Assembly: GCF_000003815.2 (NCBI RefSeq)
Contig: NC_049980.1
Coordinates: forward strand, 8,222,209 to 8,286,208
Direction of reading: 5' to 3'
Length of the DNA: 64,000 nt
From: Branchiostoma floridae
Taxonomy: Eukaryota; Chordata; Leptocardii; Amphioxiformes; Branchiostomatidae
Shown: one piece after another, positions 36,801 to 49,265 of the stretch
How the letters are laid out: each line of letters opens with the position of its first letter
Numbering within the stretch: position 1 is the first letter of the stretch
Notes under the pieces: generated by a model
Databases searched by the model: none
The model's input: the letters and a program-made list of their open reading frames with translations, nothing else
Told to the model about the DNA's origin: nothing
Program-made: the position numbers and the translations under genes

Positions 36801-36977
36801 CAGGGCTCCAATCCATATCGGATACCCAGTGTAGCTGCTCCCAGCCCGAAGCACGATGATAACGATGCCCAGGACGATGGCCAGACCTCCGCACACTACC
36901 TGGGTGATGGACAGGGCTTTGGCGGCGGAGTTGCCGAAACATTTCGGCGTGCGAGCGGGCTGCTGCTGCTGGCACAT
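33837..36977 (-). CDS. MS4A/CD20-like four-TM protein B1, complete
   Basis: Exons: 36801-36977 (ATG at 36977), 36334-36390, 35505-35636, 35155-35316, 34376-34736, 33837-34135 (TAA); 395 aa. The N-terminus MCQQQQPARTPKCFGNSAAK is cytosolic. TM1 is about 21-43 (ALSITQVVCGGLAIVLGIVI), TM2 about 51-72 (GYPIWIGALFLSTGIVGIFA), TM3 about 79-103 and TM4 about 129-153. A Cys-rich patch (CCAVCPCCRGDG..TCCSCDG) comes next. The tail of more than 200 residues is rich in P, Q and A and ends PPPGYQPTDPG...QDDDVPLIDE, with a PPxY and a [DE]xxxL[LI] motif. The TM2/loop signature fits the CD20/MS4A domain. A partial second copy of exon 2 beside the gap at 35966 is probably an assembly duplicate. A LINE tail touches the stop codon. 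Confidence 0.85.
35652..35965. repeat. Left copy of a 312-314-bp duplication around the gap in B1 intron 2
   Basis: Nearly identical to 36066-36377, starting AACGCACGAACAGGTTA in both. It ends inside a partial exon 2 where the N run begins. The only differences noted are a few single-base indels, including one extra T beside the exon 2 donor. Confidence 0.9.
35966..36065. other. Assembly gap (100 N) in B1
   Basis: Exactly 100 N, placed between two near-identical copies of the same intron and exon segment. Confidence 0.98.
36066..36377. repeat. Right copy of the gap-flanking duplication, with the intact exon 2 donor
   Basis: Same sequence as 35652-35965. This copy continues into a full-length exon 2 with a normal TGCATG|gtgag donor and is the one used in the B1 model. 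Confidence 0.9.
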
Positions 36978-39712
36978 GGCGGTTCTAACCTCTGGAGAAA
37001 GAGGGAGAGTGCTGTCTATTTATCATATTATACCCTTTTAGTTCAAAACCTTTTTCAGTTGAAAACCGTGATAGTGGTTGTCACAATCATATCACATTAT
37101 TTCACCAGTAGTACATTTGGACCGGAATTATCCTCTTAAGTTAATTAATGTGATAGAGAGGTTCCATCACATTCTTAAATTGAACTAGAAGACACAATCA
37201 TTTACCTCTTACCATTGAATCAATGTGATAGAGGGGTGCTATCACATTTTTCACTAATAGACGAAATCTTTTACCTCTTACTAGTGAATTACGTTGTTAT
37301 GCTCAGGAAACATTATACTAAAAAGTACTCTGACATCGTTTTAGCTAACACTATTAGTTACGGTACTATAATTGCTACTGCGCAACTTATGACAAGAATC
37401 GTTTGTAATAGCCTCGCACCCTGCTAGCTGTAAGTTAAGAACAGGGTTGCCCTCACTTGACCTCACCACGCCTCTCTACAATGGAATCCATTCATGCAGG
37501 TGGGACTGAACCATTGACAAACACATTCACTACGTTGTTTACTTTGTCGTCGGTACTGTTTTACTGAGTTTGAATATACCTTACAGAATGTAATGATTAC
37601 ACGGTGATGATTATCATTACACCTAGTTTCGAGTACGGTTACAAATGTTGTTCTGGTTGTCTTTGTTTAAAATGTTTTAGCCTTGGTTGTTCATGCCTAA
37701 ACGAACATGTAAGCCGTCATCTAGCAATGTATTACGATGCTAATTAAAAACTAATCAAATGTTCTTCTCAACACGGTCCGGTATATCTGAATCTGAATCG
37801 AGTATACAACTTTTCCAAGTCTATACTAGAGACATGACTTCACAAATATGCTACCCACTACAACAATTTGAAACATTGTACAGACTGAGCAAATGTGACG
37901 AACTGCGTGATAAGTTACCAACGTCACATTTACTTCCGCGTTGACTGTTGTTTGTTCAGTCCCTTTCCTGTTGCGTTAATTTTTGGCTTTTGTGAACCAT
38001 ACTTCCTCTTTATACTACAATGACTGCTTTAGAGACCAGTTTACACACATTTCGTTCATAATCATGGCAAACGCGAGACATACTAAAAGGAGTACTACGT
38101 ACCTGGTATCTGGCGTCACAGCTGGGAGGAAGGCGGACTACTTGTCTGACGTCATGCGTAGGTTGAAAGGTCAGCGCCCCCTGGCGGAAACCAGAGGTAG
38201 TGACCATGATTGTCAAATTTTAGGTATAGATCAGCACGTCAATCACACTGTTTATACTAGCTTAGCTCTTTAACTTTGCCAACCAAAAATGTACTAATCA
38301 CGCGCTTTATTCAGACAGGTGTTTTCAGAAGCAATATCTGTAATAGTAAATACACCTATAGTGATTAACAAGTGATACACAAAGTGTTATTTCACCGCCA
38401 GGACTGCAGTTATCTCTGTTATAAAGGAGGCCACATACATCAGAGTATTCCAGCCATCATTGAACAGAGAGACACGTTTGATAAATTACTGACGTCTCGT
38501 ATCTGCAAGATCACATGTTAATAAGATCACTTGTCTGTTACTCCCGTGAGTTTATGTTCTGAAGTGATTGATCTTCAGTATTGATCCAAAGAAGCTTCAG
38601 GAAGAAGGCGACTGGGAAAATTTGATCCGTGTACTCCAGTACCTTTGTGTTGGAAGAAAATTAGCACTGTACTATCTCTGAAACATTTGCACTCTTCAAA
38701 CGCGATACAGGTATATTCGTCACCTAATATGAAACGCGTTTGAAGATACTGACTCCTAGACTTATCGAAGATAAATGCAGTCAAGTGATTTGATCAGCAG
38801 TAGCACTATGACAATCCTGCCTGTGGAAACAGTGGTATCTGTTGTTCCCACCAGTACCCGCTCCAGAATGATAACACCAACCCTTGCTTACTGCATAACG
38901 CATTGTATTACAGACTTCATCAAAACAGATTGGCAACCTGAATTGCTAGGAAACGTTAGGTGGTTCATTCTGAAACCACCACTGCAGAAAGGATTTGTTC
39001 CATCATTAAAAAAAATAATACATGGGTAACTAATTAGCCAGAAGTTAATGCTGCAAAAAAAAAAGCCACTGTTGGCAACAATTACGTGAAGATGCTATCT
39101 GTAGCTGTGGAAGAGGTCCATTACCTAGAAATTTCTCTTCTGCCAATGTTTAACATATTATGTCTCCCACTGCATGGATGGAACAAGAACAAGAACCTTC
39201 AACTTGTTCAGTTTTCTTACAGTATATTCTTCATAGAACCGCACTACCGTGGTCTGTCATTCTTTTAATCAACATCGACTGACTGTCTACGTTTTGTTTG
39301 ATAGAGGCGCTCTTCTAATAATTTGATTTAAGTCACTGTACTTTGTTTCTTTCTAGAATTCTTCCTTCAGCGCCCGCGATCATCATGCTTCAAGTGTTTC
39401 GGTAACAGTTCATCAAACGTTACAGACATTGTTGCTATTCATATTTCTATGGTTAAACACAAGAAGTCTATATGTTGCCTCGCAGGGTTTGCATTACAAA
39501 TTCTGTATGAAGAACATGCTACTAGCATGTCACTTCTGAAAGTTGTCTTGTCTAATAATGATGAAAGTGCTAAGGTGCAATATGCCTTAGATGATCAATG
39601 CTAATAGCCTTTATTGTATTAGATGAGGAAATGCTGTAGAACCTAATTACATGGTTTCACTGGGCATGGTCTTCGGATCACGGATCTCCTTGAAAAGGTA
39701 CTAAGTACCCGC
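36978..39712. other. B1 upstream region and A5-B1 intergenic spacer
   Basis: It includes two tandem units of about 75-80 bp at 37147-37290, each with a small hairpin (GTGATAGAG..ATCACA). It also holds the block paralogous to the B2 promoter (from 37443) and the B1 5' non-coding exon (donor 38103). 38300-39700 shows no recognisable gene. Confidence 0.5.
38103..38185 (-). other. 5' non-coding exon of MS4A-like gene B1 (donor side)
   Basis: The minus strand reads GATACCAG|gtacgtagt at 38103. The matching acceptor is ctttctccag|AGG just before the ATG exon (near 36991). The block is paralogous to 31294-31380. A CGCTGACCTTTCAACC motif lies at 38161-38176. The upstream end of the exon is not determined. 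Confidence 0.5.
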
Positions 39713-42600
39713 TTAATCTTCGATGAGAGGCACATCGTCTTGCTCTGTCGTCATGGCCTGGTTTACAACACCACGGGCGTCAGGCTCAGTAGGCTGGTAG
39801 CTGGGGGGAGGGGAGAATCCCGTGGGTGTGGCAGAGACTTGTCCCTGGGGTACGGTTGGCTGCTGTTGTGGCTGGAGTTGTGCTGGGTGCGGGTAGGGCG
39901 CGGCCTGGCTGGGCTGCTGGAACTGAACCTGTGGTACGGACTGTAGCGGCTGCTGACCTGCCGCTTGGGCTGTGGGTGTGGACGTGCATATGACATACTG
40001 CATGTTACCTGAAGCAAAACATGTGTATATTGATAATCTGTCATACGTTTATAAGGAACTCAATGGCAGACATGTGCAAGTTTTAGTTGCAGATTTATAA
40101 CTAATATTGATATCAAACTCTCTCCTCCGGGTGTTTTGCTGTCCAAAACTTACCATGCCCACCTGTTGATATCGCCACCGGTGGTTCTACTTGGTGCTGA
40201 CGTGGTGCAGGAGCGACACCCTGCACCGGGACAAACACAATGTTCCCTTCTGGCTTGGGACCCTGCCCGGCCCCAGCGGTCCCCTGGGCAGCAGCCATGT
40301 TGCCAGGTGTCTGTGTGACGAGTAGGGGTTGTTGGGCCACGGCACCTGAGGGTAGGGACGCGGCTCCAGAAGGAAGGGCCGTGGCGTATTGTGGCTGGTT
40401 TGGAGGGAACGGTGTCATGGCGATGGGCTGTCCCCCCTGCATGACGTACTGGCCGGGTATCTGGACCAGTCTGCCGTCTGCTCCGACCTGGTAGGCAACT
40501 GCTGGTGCCTGGAATAACAGTTACTGCAGATGAGCGAACAAACCTTATAGATGACAATGTTTCTAGAATACAATGGAAGTCTTACCCTTTGTCGGGGTAC
40601 GCTTTTTATTTTCTTTTAGTTGTGATTTTGCTTCTACCATACCACCGTACTCCCCTCGGTGCAGCCCGGACAGATCGCATAACACGTCATGACGGAGGTG
40701 GCGATGGCCAGGCCCAGCTCCAGGAGGGCCAGGAGGATCAGCAGGACGTCAAACGTGATGATGGCGCCCTGATAATCAGATACAGGTCTCGTCATAAAAG
40801 CGCCACAGTATCACGTTTGCTGCTTTCAGGATGATAAGAGGTATTCCAATATGCACTAAACTACAGACGGTTATATCCCACAAGGACGTTACTCAGTCAC
40901 ATCATTATGGCCATTTGACTTATATCATGGCTGTGCTGCTGTATATTACGATATGCGATGTGATTTCTGTCAACGCATTGGTGTTAATTCCTTTGTATGG
41001 GTATGGAAAATGGTTTACCATTGGACATTCACTTCTTGGAAAAATATTCCAGCACCATCCCCAGACATCATTTGATGAAAGTGCGATGGCCGCAAGGACG
41101 AGGGTAGCGGTTCCCGCCAGGATGGACGAGAGGACGGACAGAACCATCAAAGGTATGATCTGTGCATAATGAGAAACAAAAATGATCATGAGACACTATG
41201 GTGCATAGGGGAGTTGATTCAGCCATAGCTGTTATTTACCTTAACAAAAATTTACAGCAAAGGACCAATATCATAATGATGTACTAACTCAGATCTGGAC
41301 GTATAAACGACAGGTTCACAAAGTGAGCGGGATCGTACCTGACTCGACAAGTTGCCATTGCGCTTCGTCATCATCTAAACAGTCACTGAAGTTCTCCACT
41401 TCTATAGATGGGTACATAGCTCATCCTCTTAGGAGACTATATAAGCAGGTAACGAATGTGAAAAGCACTGCTGACCGTCATGTTCAGTGGATATTTTGCA
41501 ACAAAAAGGCTAACTTACCATACAGTTGGTCTTGCGTTTCGCCGCAAAGATGCCAATGATTCCAGTAGAGAGGAACTAAAGATACAACAAGGGGATCTAT
41601 AATGACAATATGATGAAGGAGAATATCATTGTGTTGTGAATTTAGAAATAGAGCTCCACACATAATCTCGTATAAAAGGCAAAGACGTGAATATGAGACT
41701 AGAGTCCATTCCAAGACACCATGAGGGTTTTTAGGCGATATTTATAATTAGTCTGAATTATTTTGAATAAAAGAATATCTGAGCCACAATAATTAAATTA
41801 TTTTTAAAAAATTGACTGAGAAAGTACTCATATATTTGAATTCCTTTGAATATTTTAGAAACATTTTGAAAGTAACTGTACAAAAATATCTTTATTTAGA
41901 ATAATTGTGAAACCTCTGTGTGATTATTTGATGTTTACAAATATTTACAAAAAATGGTAAACCTCGCCAAATGGTTAAATTAGTTTATTGCCCCCATAAA
42001 AGTAAGCCCCATTGTTGTATCTGTATATTTTTAGATTTCACTGCTGGGCACTGGTGGATCCTTTGTGTGGGCCATTGTTGCATGGCACCCAACCATACTT
42101 TGCAAGGATGTGTGAATTGCTATCTTCCCAGGCCACTGAACCATTTACAAAAAATGGTAGAAAATGGTAAATAATGGTAGAATGCTGTTATCATTATTTA
42201 GAAACCATTAGAAGTATCCAATTCCACACGATGAATATTTCTAAAGTTTTACAGGACCAGGGAAATATTTATAAAGTTGAAACAGTGTTAGAAATATTTC
42301 TGAAGTATCAAATGTCCTAGACATATAATTACAAATCTTTAAAATCAATTCTAAACAATGGCCACAAACATCCGCACGGTGTCTTGGAATGGACTCTAAA
42401 GGGTTAACATTGTATATTCTTACAAACGCTCCGGTCCAGATAGGATACCCAGTCCAGGAGAACTGACTGCCCGGTATGATGATGGCGATGCCCAGTAGTA
42501 TGGCCAGGGATCCACACACTATCTGTGTGATAGACAACGCCTTGACGGTGTTCCCGCCAAAACATTTTGGAGTAGGGCGGGGTTGCTGGAACATATGCAT
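39713..42600 (-). CDS. MS4A/CD20-like four-TM protein A5, with shortened exon 4
   Basis: Exons: 42424-42600 (ATG at 42600, MHMFQQPRPTPKCFGG), 41519-41575, 41019-41159, 40643-40768, 40154-40508, 39713-40008 (TAA); 383 aa if the inferred exon 4 donor is used. The topology is as in A2. Exon 4 ends early: after CPGCTEGST the sequence runs directly into what is intron in A4, so the DSCTCCDTCNNSGYQ segment is missing. The first in-phase donor is ACGGTG|gtatgg at 40643. Intron 1 is about 850 bp instead of about 150 because of the insertion at 41700-42398. Exon 3 is two codons longer than in the other A genes. The tail keeps PPPSYQ and QDDVPLIED. Expression is unproven, but every other splice site is intact. 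Confidence 0.78.
41700..42398. mobile_element. Non-autonomous DNA transposon in A5 intron 1 (21-bp perfect TIRs)
   Basis: The left end reads TAGAGTCCATTCCAAGACAC at 41700, with C next. The right end at 42378-42398 is its exact reverse complement over 21 bp. The interior is AT-rich with no convincing ORF. The A4 and A3 introns have continuous sequence here, so this is an insertion in A5. TA at both outer ends fits a TA-target element, but the target duplication is not proven. Confidence 0.75.
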
Positions 42601-44547
42601 GGTTCTGGAAGAACATGAGATTGCACACAGGGAGAAATTATTAAATATGAGATTTCAAACATTCAAATATTGCATCAGGTGATCAACCGCTCTGGTCACT
42701 GTACAACGATTGCAACTCTCATCATGACATGGGAAAATTGAAAGCCTTCGACAAATTGGTACAAAGTGGATCCGGAGGAGAGATTGATTCGTGTACTCTA
42801 ATATTCACAACACCAAAAGTAAAAAGGATGAAAAATGCTTACACTGGCTGACCCCAAATAACACCGCCGCACAGCATGTGATTCGTGACGTGTACTTGTA
42901 GTTAATCAGTGTATGAACTTTATGACTAGAGTTCCACGCACAGTCTCATACATTCGTCGAATGATGTTACCTTTTTCGAGTGACGTATTATATACATGCT
43001 TCTCGTTGATTATGAAAATAACATTCTCATGTACATAAGTCATATTAGTTGATTATCCTTTAGACCCAAACAACACTTGTTCAAAGTACGATGTCCTATC
43101 TTAAGCAAAGATGCCCAAACCTACACCCTCTTTCCTATCATATAAAAGCCACCAAAAAGATCCAGTACACGGCATATCATAACCGCAAGTTCTGTTATAG
43201 TGCCATGGAAAGCCTCCATGAGGAGCCCACAAATCTATCCATTTCCTTTTTTTTGTCACAACCTACCAACGTACCAAATACAAAACCAATCGATTCAGAC
43301 GTACTTGAGTTATTTGGTAACTAATAGACATAGACGCACATACACAAGCCGCTGGCTGCCCAAGATATAACCTTTCTGATAAGCTGTATGTGTGTGTAGA
43401 TAGTCTAACTAACCTGGGATTACACCTTTACCTCGTTCCACCAGCTCTATGAGTACCCAATGTATGTTCTGACAAAATGAAGCATTGACTCAGTACTGTA
43501 TTTAGTACTAGTAGAACAACTGCGCCAACGTGCACGTCGTAAATACCCTACAGTCTATCAAAGTTGGTTTGTATATCACTACATATTACACACCATCAGA
43601 TCAGTGAGCCGGTAGTATAATTGTACACTAAACAGAAAGAAGCGCATTTTTTAACGTTTTACCTAGTGTAACGATGCACTGCGACGTCAGCAACTTAAAG
43701 AATGTTCCCCTGCGTTGGGTCTCACCCACTGGTGTGTGTAATAGGGTCGAAGGTCAACGCCCTTACGTGCCTTCCACTTGTTGTTGTGCAACTTTGGTAT
43801 TTGTGACACGTACATTGCCTCGATCGATTTGTTGCTTCAACATTTTCAAATATGTAATGTCAAACGACAAGGGAACTCAGTATGTTGCTCCGATTCTTAC
43901 ACATGGCATAGATATGATGCGGTATACCTTATTTCAATGAACAGGAGCTGAGAGATAAAAAAAAAGCAAAAAAAAGCCACTTGGTAATGGCGACTTTGGT
44001 TTCCTTTTCAAACTCATGACAATATAAAGGGTAAGAAAAACATCAAACTTATGTTTATTCCCGCTATCTACTCTTTTTGAAATTAGACTATAAGGTGCTG
44101 TAGAGTCCATTCCAAGTGCCGCAATGATTTATCAATCATATGTTTAACGTTCTAATGTCTCCCATTAGATGGAAGGAACAAGCACCTTTCATGTCTTTAG
44201 ATTTTCATATACTAGGATCGTCCTAGAATTGTACTATCATTGTCTATCATCGTGTAAATCAACAGTTAAAGCCGAGCTCTTCTTAGATTTGACATAAATA
44301 GTTGCGTAATAAAGTCTCTATGCTGTCTTGCTCCATTTGTACACATGTATTTCAAAATCTGTATGAAGAACTCAACATGCTATTCATGTCACGTCTGAAA
44401 GTTTAGTTTGTGCATAAATACACTAAATTATTACGTTATTTTGTACCTAAAGACACTATATATATTATTACGTTAGATGATGAAAGAGAGTATAGTCTAT
44501 GGTTTCACTGGGCATGGTCTTCGGATTACAGATCTCGAGGTTTCCGC
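42601..44547. other. A5 upstream region and A4-A5 intergenic spacer
   Basis: It holds the A5 5' non-coding exon (donor 43663). It is closely similar to 53690-55250 (upstream of A3) in its first 1.3 kb, and to 59640-60030 (downstream of A1) in its last 0.6 kb. No extra gene was seen. The short ORFs at 43091 and 54382 are the same duplicated non-coding DNA. Confidence 0.6.
43663..43800 (-). other. 5' non-coding exon of MS4A-like gene A5 (donor side)
   Basis: The minus strand reads CGTTACACTAG|gtaaaac at 43663. The paralogous positions in A4 and A3 read ACACCAG|gtaaac. The acceptor is ttcttccag|AACC before ATG 42600. A conserved CGTTGACCTTCGACCC lies at 43744-43759. The upstream end of the exon is not determined. 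Confidence 0.5.
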
Positions 44548-47067
44548 TTAATCTTCAATGAGAGGCTCGTCGTCTTGCTCAGTCGGCATGGCCTGGTTTG
44601 CAACGCCACGAGCGTCAGGATCATCAGGCTGGTAGCTGGGGGGAGGGGAAGGTCCCGTGGGTGGGGCAGAGGCTTGTCCCTGGGGTACGGTTGGATGCTG
44701 TTGTGGCTGGAGTTGTGCTGGGTGCGGGTAGGGCGCGGCCTGGCTGGGCTGCTGGAACTGAACCTGTGGTACGGACTGTAGCGACTGCTGACCTGCCGCT
44801 TGTGCTGTGGGTGTGGCGATGACATATTGCGCGTTTCCTGAAGCGAAATATGAGTATATTCATAACATGTCAAAAGTTCGCATAGTTAAATAAGAGTTAC
44901 ACATGTGTGTTTCAGTTACAGCTTTGTAAAAGATATCTTAGATATTAGCTATAGAATATCTCCTCCACGTTTCAGAATCCCGTGGTTTTCTATTTAACTG
45001 TCCCTTACTTTATGGTTTCCACTGTCCCAAACGTACCGTGCCCACCTGTTGACATCGGCGGTGCTACATGATACTGATGTGCTGCAGGAGCGACACCCTG
45101 CACCGGGACAAACACAACGTTCCCTTGTGGCTTGGGACCCTGCCCGGCCCCAGCGGCAGCAGCCATGTTGGCAGGTGTCTGTGTGACGAGTAGGGGTTGT
45201 TGGACCGCGGCTCCAGAGGGAAGGGCCGTGGTTCCTGAGGGAAGGGCCGTGGCGTATTGTGGCTGGTTTGGAGGGAACGGTGTCATGACGATGGGCTGTC
45301 CCCCCTGCATGACGTACTGGCCGGGTATCTGGACCAGTCTGCCGTCTGCTCCCACCTGATAGGCAACTGCTGGTGCCTGGAATAACAGTTACTGCAGGTG
45401 AATATAAACTTCGAACGTAAATGTTAAAGAGCGAAGCAAATCTTATAGATGGCCAATACCTAGAATAGAATGAAAATCTTGTCTTTTCATCGCTGTTACA
45501 ACGCATAGTACCCAAAGCAATTAAGGCATGTCAGGTATGATTGCTATTTTTCTTTTAGTTATGATGTATTCCTTTTGCTTCTAGCATTCTGACTTAGTCT
45601 GATAGTGTCTTAATTTTTGTCGTCTTTCTGTACTTACGGGCAAGCTTCCTTACGGGCAAGCTCCCTTCCAGTAAAATGTTGTCTAAGCGTTAAAATGCGA
45701 GACATCACCTGGTAGCCACTGTTGTTACATGTATCACAGCAGGTACAACTGTCCGTACTTCCCTCGGTGCAGCCCGGACAGATCGCATAACACGTCATGA
45801 CGGAGGTGGCGATGGCCAGGCCCAGCTCCAGGAGGGCCAGTAGGATCAGCAGGACGTCAAACGCGATGATGGCGCCCTGATAATCAGATGCAAGCGTCGT
45901 CATAAAAGCGCCACAGCATCGCGTTTGATGCTTTGATTATGAGGAGACGTACTCTAATATGTACTAAACTAAAGGCGGTTAGATCCCACAAGGACGTTAC
46001 TCAGCAGACCTATGGAATGATTCATCATCAGGCCACAGCAAGATGGGCAGACACCATAAATGTTGTAACAAGACCTAAAGGGAACAAAACGTGGTATCAC
46101 AACCAACGAGGCATTCATTCCTGTATTCAAGAACAAAAAAAATTAAAGGCATGTACTGGCATAGTAAAAGTGGCACTAGTATGGTAGACTGGTATCACTA
46201 ACAAAGTGGCCTTATGGCCATGCATGTGATTGAACATTATGGTTATTTGTTACTATGCACGATGTGCTAGCTGTCAAAAATGAATGTTAATTCACTCGTA
46301 TGGGCATGGACAATGACTTACCGTTGGACATTCACTAAGTGGAAAATTCCAGCACCATCCCCAGACATCACTTGAAAGTGCGATGGCCGCGATGACGAGG
46401 GTAACGGTTCCCGCCAGGATGGACGAAAGGATGGACAGGACCATCAGAGGTATGATCTGTACATAATGAGTAAACAAAAATGATCATGACAAACTATAGT
46501 GCAGAGGGGGTGTGATTTTAGCCATAGCTGTTATTTACCTTACCAAAATTTTACAGCAATGGAACAATATCGTCATGACGCAACATAGATCTGGACGTTA
46601 AAGCGACAGGCCCACAAAGGTGAGCGGGTTCGCACCTGTTCAGTGGATACTTTGCAACAATAAATGTGAACTTACCATACATTTGGTCTTGCGTTTCGCC
46701 GCAAAGATGCCGATGATTCCAGTAGAGAGGAACTAAAGGTACAACAAGGGGATCTATCATGACAATATGATGAAGGAGAATATCATTGTGTTGTGAATTC
46801 AAAAATAGAGCGCCATACATGCACGTACCCTGGTGTAAAATGCAAAGTTGTGAATATGAAAACAAAACGGTTAACATTGTATATTCTCACCAACGCCCCG
46901 GTCCAGATAGGATACCCTATGACGAAGAGTCCACTTCCCGGTATGATGATGGCGATGCCCAATAGTATGGCCGCTGATCCACACACTATCTGTGTGATAG
47001 ACAACGCTTTGACGGTGTTGCCGCTAAAACATTTTGGAGTAGGGCGGGGTTGCTGGAACATATGCAT
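44548..47067 (-). CDS. MS4A/CD20-like four-TM protein A4, complete
   Basis: Exons: 46891-47067 (ATG at 47067), 46676-46732, 46322-46456, 45709-45876, 45037-45376, 44548-44837 (TAA); 388 aa. TM1 is about 21-43, TM2 about 51-72, TM3 about 79-105 and TM4 about 129-155. The Cys-rich segment CPGCTEGSTDSCTCCDTC is present. Exon 5 starts APAVAYQVGADGRLVQIPGQ and has two ALPSG-type 7-residue units (ALPSGTT, ALPSGAA). The tail ends PPPSYQPDDPD...QDDEPLIED. N- and C-termini are predicted cytosolic as in MS4A proteins. All splice sites and phases agree with A2 and A3, and no lesion was found. Confidence 0.85.
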
Positions 47068-47630
47068 GGTGCTGGAAAAACATGAGATTCCGGGGAGATA
47101 TTATTGAATATGAAATTTGAAGCATGTAAATATTGCATCAGGTGACTAACTGTTCTGGTCATAGTACGATCACACAGCATGTGATTCGTGACGTGTGCTT
47201 GTAGTTAATCAGTGTACGAACTTAGTGACTAGACTTCCACGCACAGTCTAATACACCCGTCAAATGGTGTTAACCATTTCGAGTGACGTATCATGTATGT
47301 ACAGTGCTTCTCATTGATTATGAAAGTATCATGTCAGTCGAGTAGTCTCTACACCCACAGATGTTCAAAGTATGTCCTAAGAAAGATACCCAAGCCTGCA
47401 TGCACCAGCGCTATCACTCTCTCCTATCATTAAAAGCCACCATCTTAGATCCAAAACACGGTATATCATAACCGGAAGTTCTGTTACAGTGCCATGGAAA
47501 GCCGCCTGACAACCTACCAACATACCAAATATTAAACCAATCGATCTAGACGCCATGAAGCTGCATAAACGGGATAAGACACATTATATACTCCACGAAA
47601 CATTATAGAAATACCATCAAAAGAGACCCC

Positions 47631-48722
47631 TGTGACAGCGATTTCGCCCCCCTTTAGCGTTTTCGCCCCCCCCCCCAAAGAGCAGCTGGTTACTACATAT
47701 TACAGGTGCGCTACCTGGTACTATACTGCACCTGGGGAGTAACGTGTATGGTGTGTTACCTGGTACCTTATGGCACCTTATTACTGTACCGTAAGATGCC
47801 TGTCATACCTCGAAAGTCGATACTATATTGTTCGGTGCAAACATGACATTGAAATGAAAAAGACAATTTTTGCAGCTGAGGTGGCATAAAAACAGTGCTA
47901 CTGCGAACGTATAAATCAACACCGTCTATGGTACGGAATACGTCAGCTATATGTTTTCAATTTGTCACAGTGTTTTCTTTCTTGTGCTGGAAACATTTCC
48001 AAAGCACTAACAAAAACACACGTGAATAATAGTTTCTCATTATAAACACTATCTACGCGCAAGTTGATATAGCTGTTGCTAAATGCTACACAAACACTGG
48101 TAAAGTACCAGTCTTAAGAAACACGGGTAAATGCATCAGTTCCTAAATACTAGAAAAAACAGTCATGTTGGAGGTGAAGATATCCCTTGGCCAGGTGCAT
48201 ATACCAAAATGTGCGTTATTCTAATCAATACCTAATATTTGCATAATTAATAAAGACATTACATAGTTCTTTTGTTGTCACTTCATGGTAGAGACTTCAT
48301 ATTGGAGATATATAGGTTGTTTGAGGACAGGTGAATACAATGAAATACATCTTATGTCAAGACTCAAGTATATGCAAAAAAGGGAATACAAGGGACCCAA
48401 CCCTCCTTGTCTGAAACAAGTTCAACTATCTTATTACCATGTAATTACGTTAATATTGATACTATGAATGGAGTTATGTATCAAACTCGTGTACTTATAT
48501 CATTCTGAAACTGCATTTTGTGATTTATACCAATCAACTTTTAAAATGTCATGTAAACCCGTTTTTTTGGGGGGGGGGGCGAAATCGCTAAAGGGGGGCG
48601 AGGTAGGGGGGCGAGATCACTAGCCGGGGAGGGCGAGATCGCTAGCGATTTCAGCGCCCCCCGGGGGGGGGGGGCGAGATCGCTAGTGATTTCGCCCCCG
48701 GGGGGGCGAGATCGCTGTCACA
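47631..48722. mobile_element. 1.09-kb TIR element with C-run/G-run ends
   Basis: The left end TGTGACAGCGATTTCGCCCC is mirrored on the right by GGGGCGAGATCGCTGTCACA. The last 180 bp contain several more copies of the terminal motif in both orientations (GGGCGAGATCGCTAG, GATTTCGCCCCC) separated by runs of up to 12 G. There is no coding potential. The A2 upstream spacer (near 59160-59190) has continuous sequence at the matching place, so this is an insertion. Confidence 0.7.
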
Positions 48723-49128
48723 CCACTACTAGTTGAGTTATTTGGTAGCCAACAGTCGCACATACACAAGCCGCTGGCTGCCCAAGATATATTATCAAAA
48801 CCTTTCTGGCGAAGGTACTACCACAAGCTGTGGTGTGTGTAGATAGTCTAACTAGCCTGAGACTTCACCTTTACCTCGACTTCCGCCAGTTCTATGAACC
48901 CATGGAAATTGTTCTGGCAAAATGGAGACTAGTTAGTTAACGACTGATTCACTGAAGTGCACGTCGTGAATATTCTAACATTCACGTTTCATAGTATAGT
49001 CTACCACTGAAAACGTACGTTGCTTTGCCTTTCACTCTACACGACACTGCACACCAACAGATCAGTGAGCTGGTACTATATTTATACACTATAGCTAGAC
49101 GGAAAGAAGCGCAGGTTTTAACGTTTAC

Positions 49129-49265
49129 CTGGTGTAACGATGGACTGCGAGAATTTCCTGAGTTGGGCCTCACTCAGCGGTCAGTGTGTGATAGGGTCGA
49201 AGGTCAACGTCCTTACGTACACTTGTTGCTGTGCAACTTTCGGGTATTTGTGACACGTACATTGC
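49129..49265 (-). other. 5' non-coding exon of MS4A-like gene A4 (donor side)
   Basis: The minus strand reads CGTTACACCAG|gtaaacgtt at 49129. It is paralogous to 43663 and 54953. The CGTTGACCTTCGACCC motif lies at 49194-49209. The upstream end of the exon is not determined. Confidence 0.5.

Noticed and set aside
43091-43324. 77-residue frame MSYLKQRCPN..., repeated at 54382
   Set aside because: Present in two spacers because the spacers are duplicated. It is broken in the A4 and A2 spacers and shows no coding pattern.
46621-46640. tRNA B-box-like GGTTCGCACC
   Set aside because: No A-box at the right distance and no cloverleaf could be drawn.
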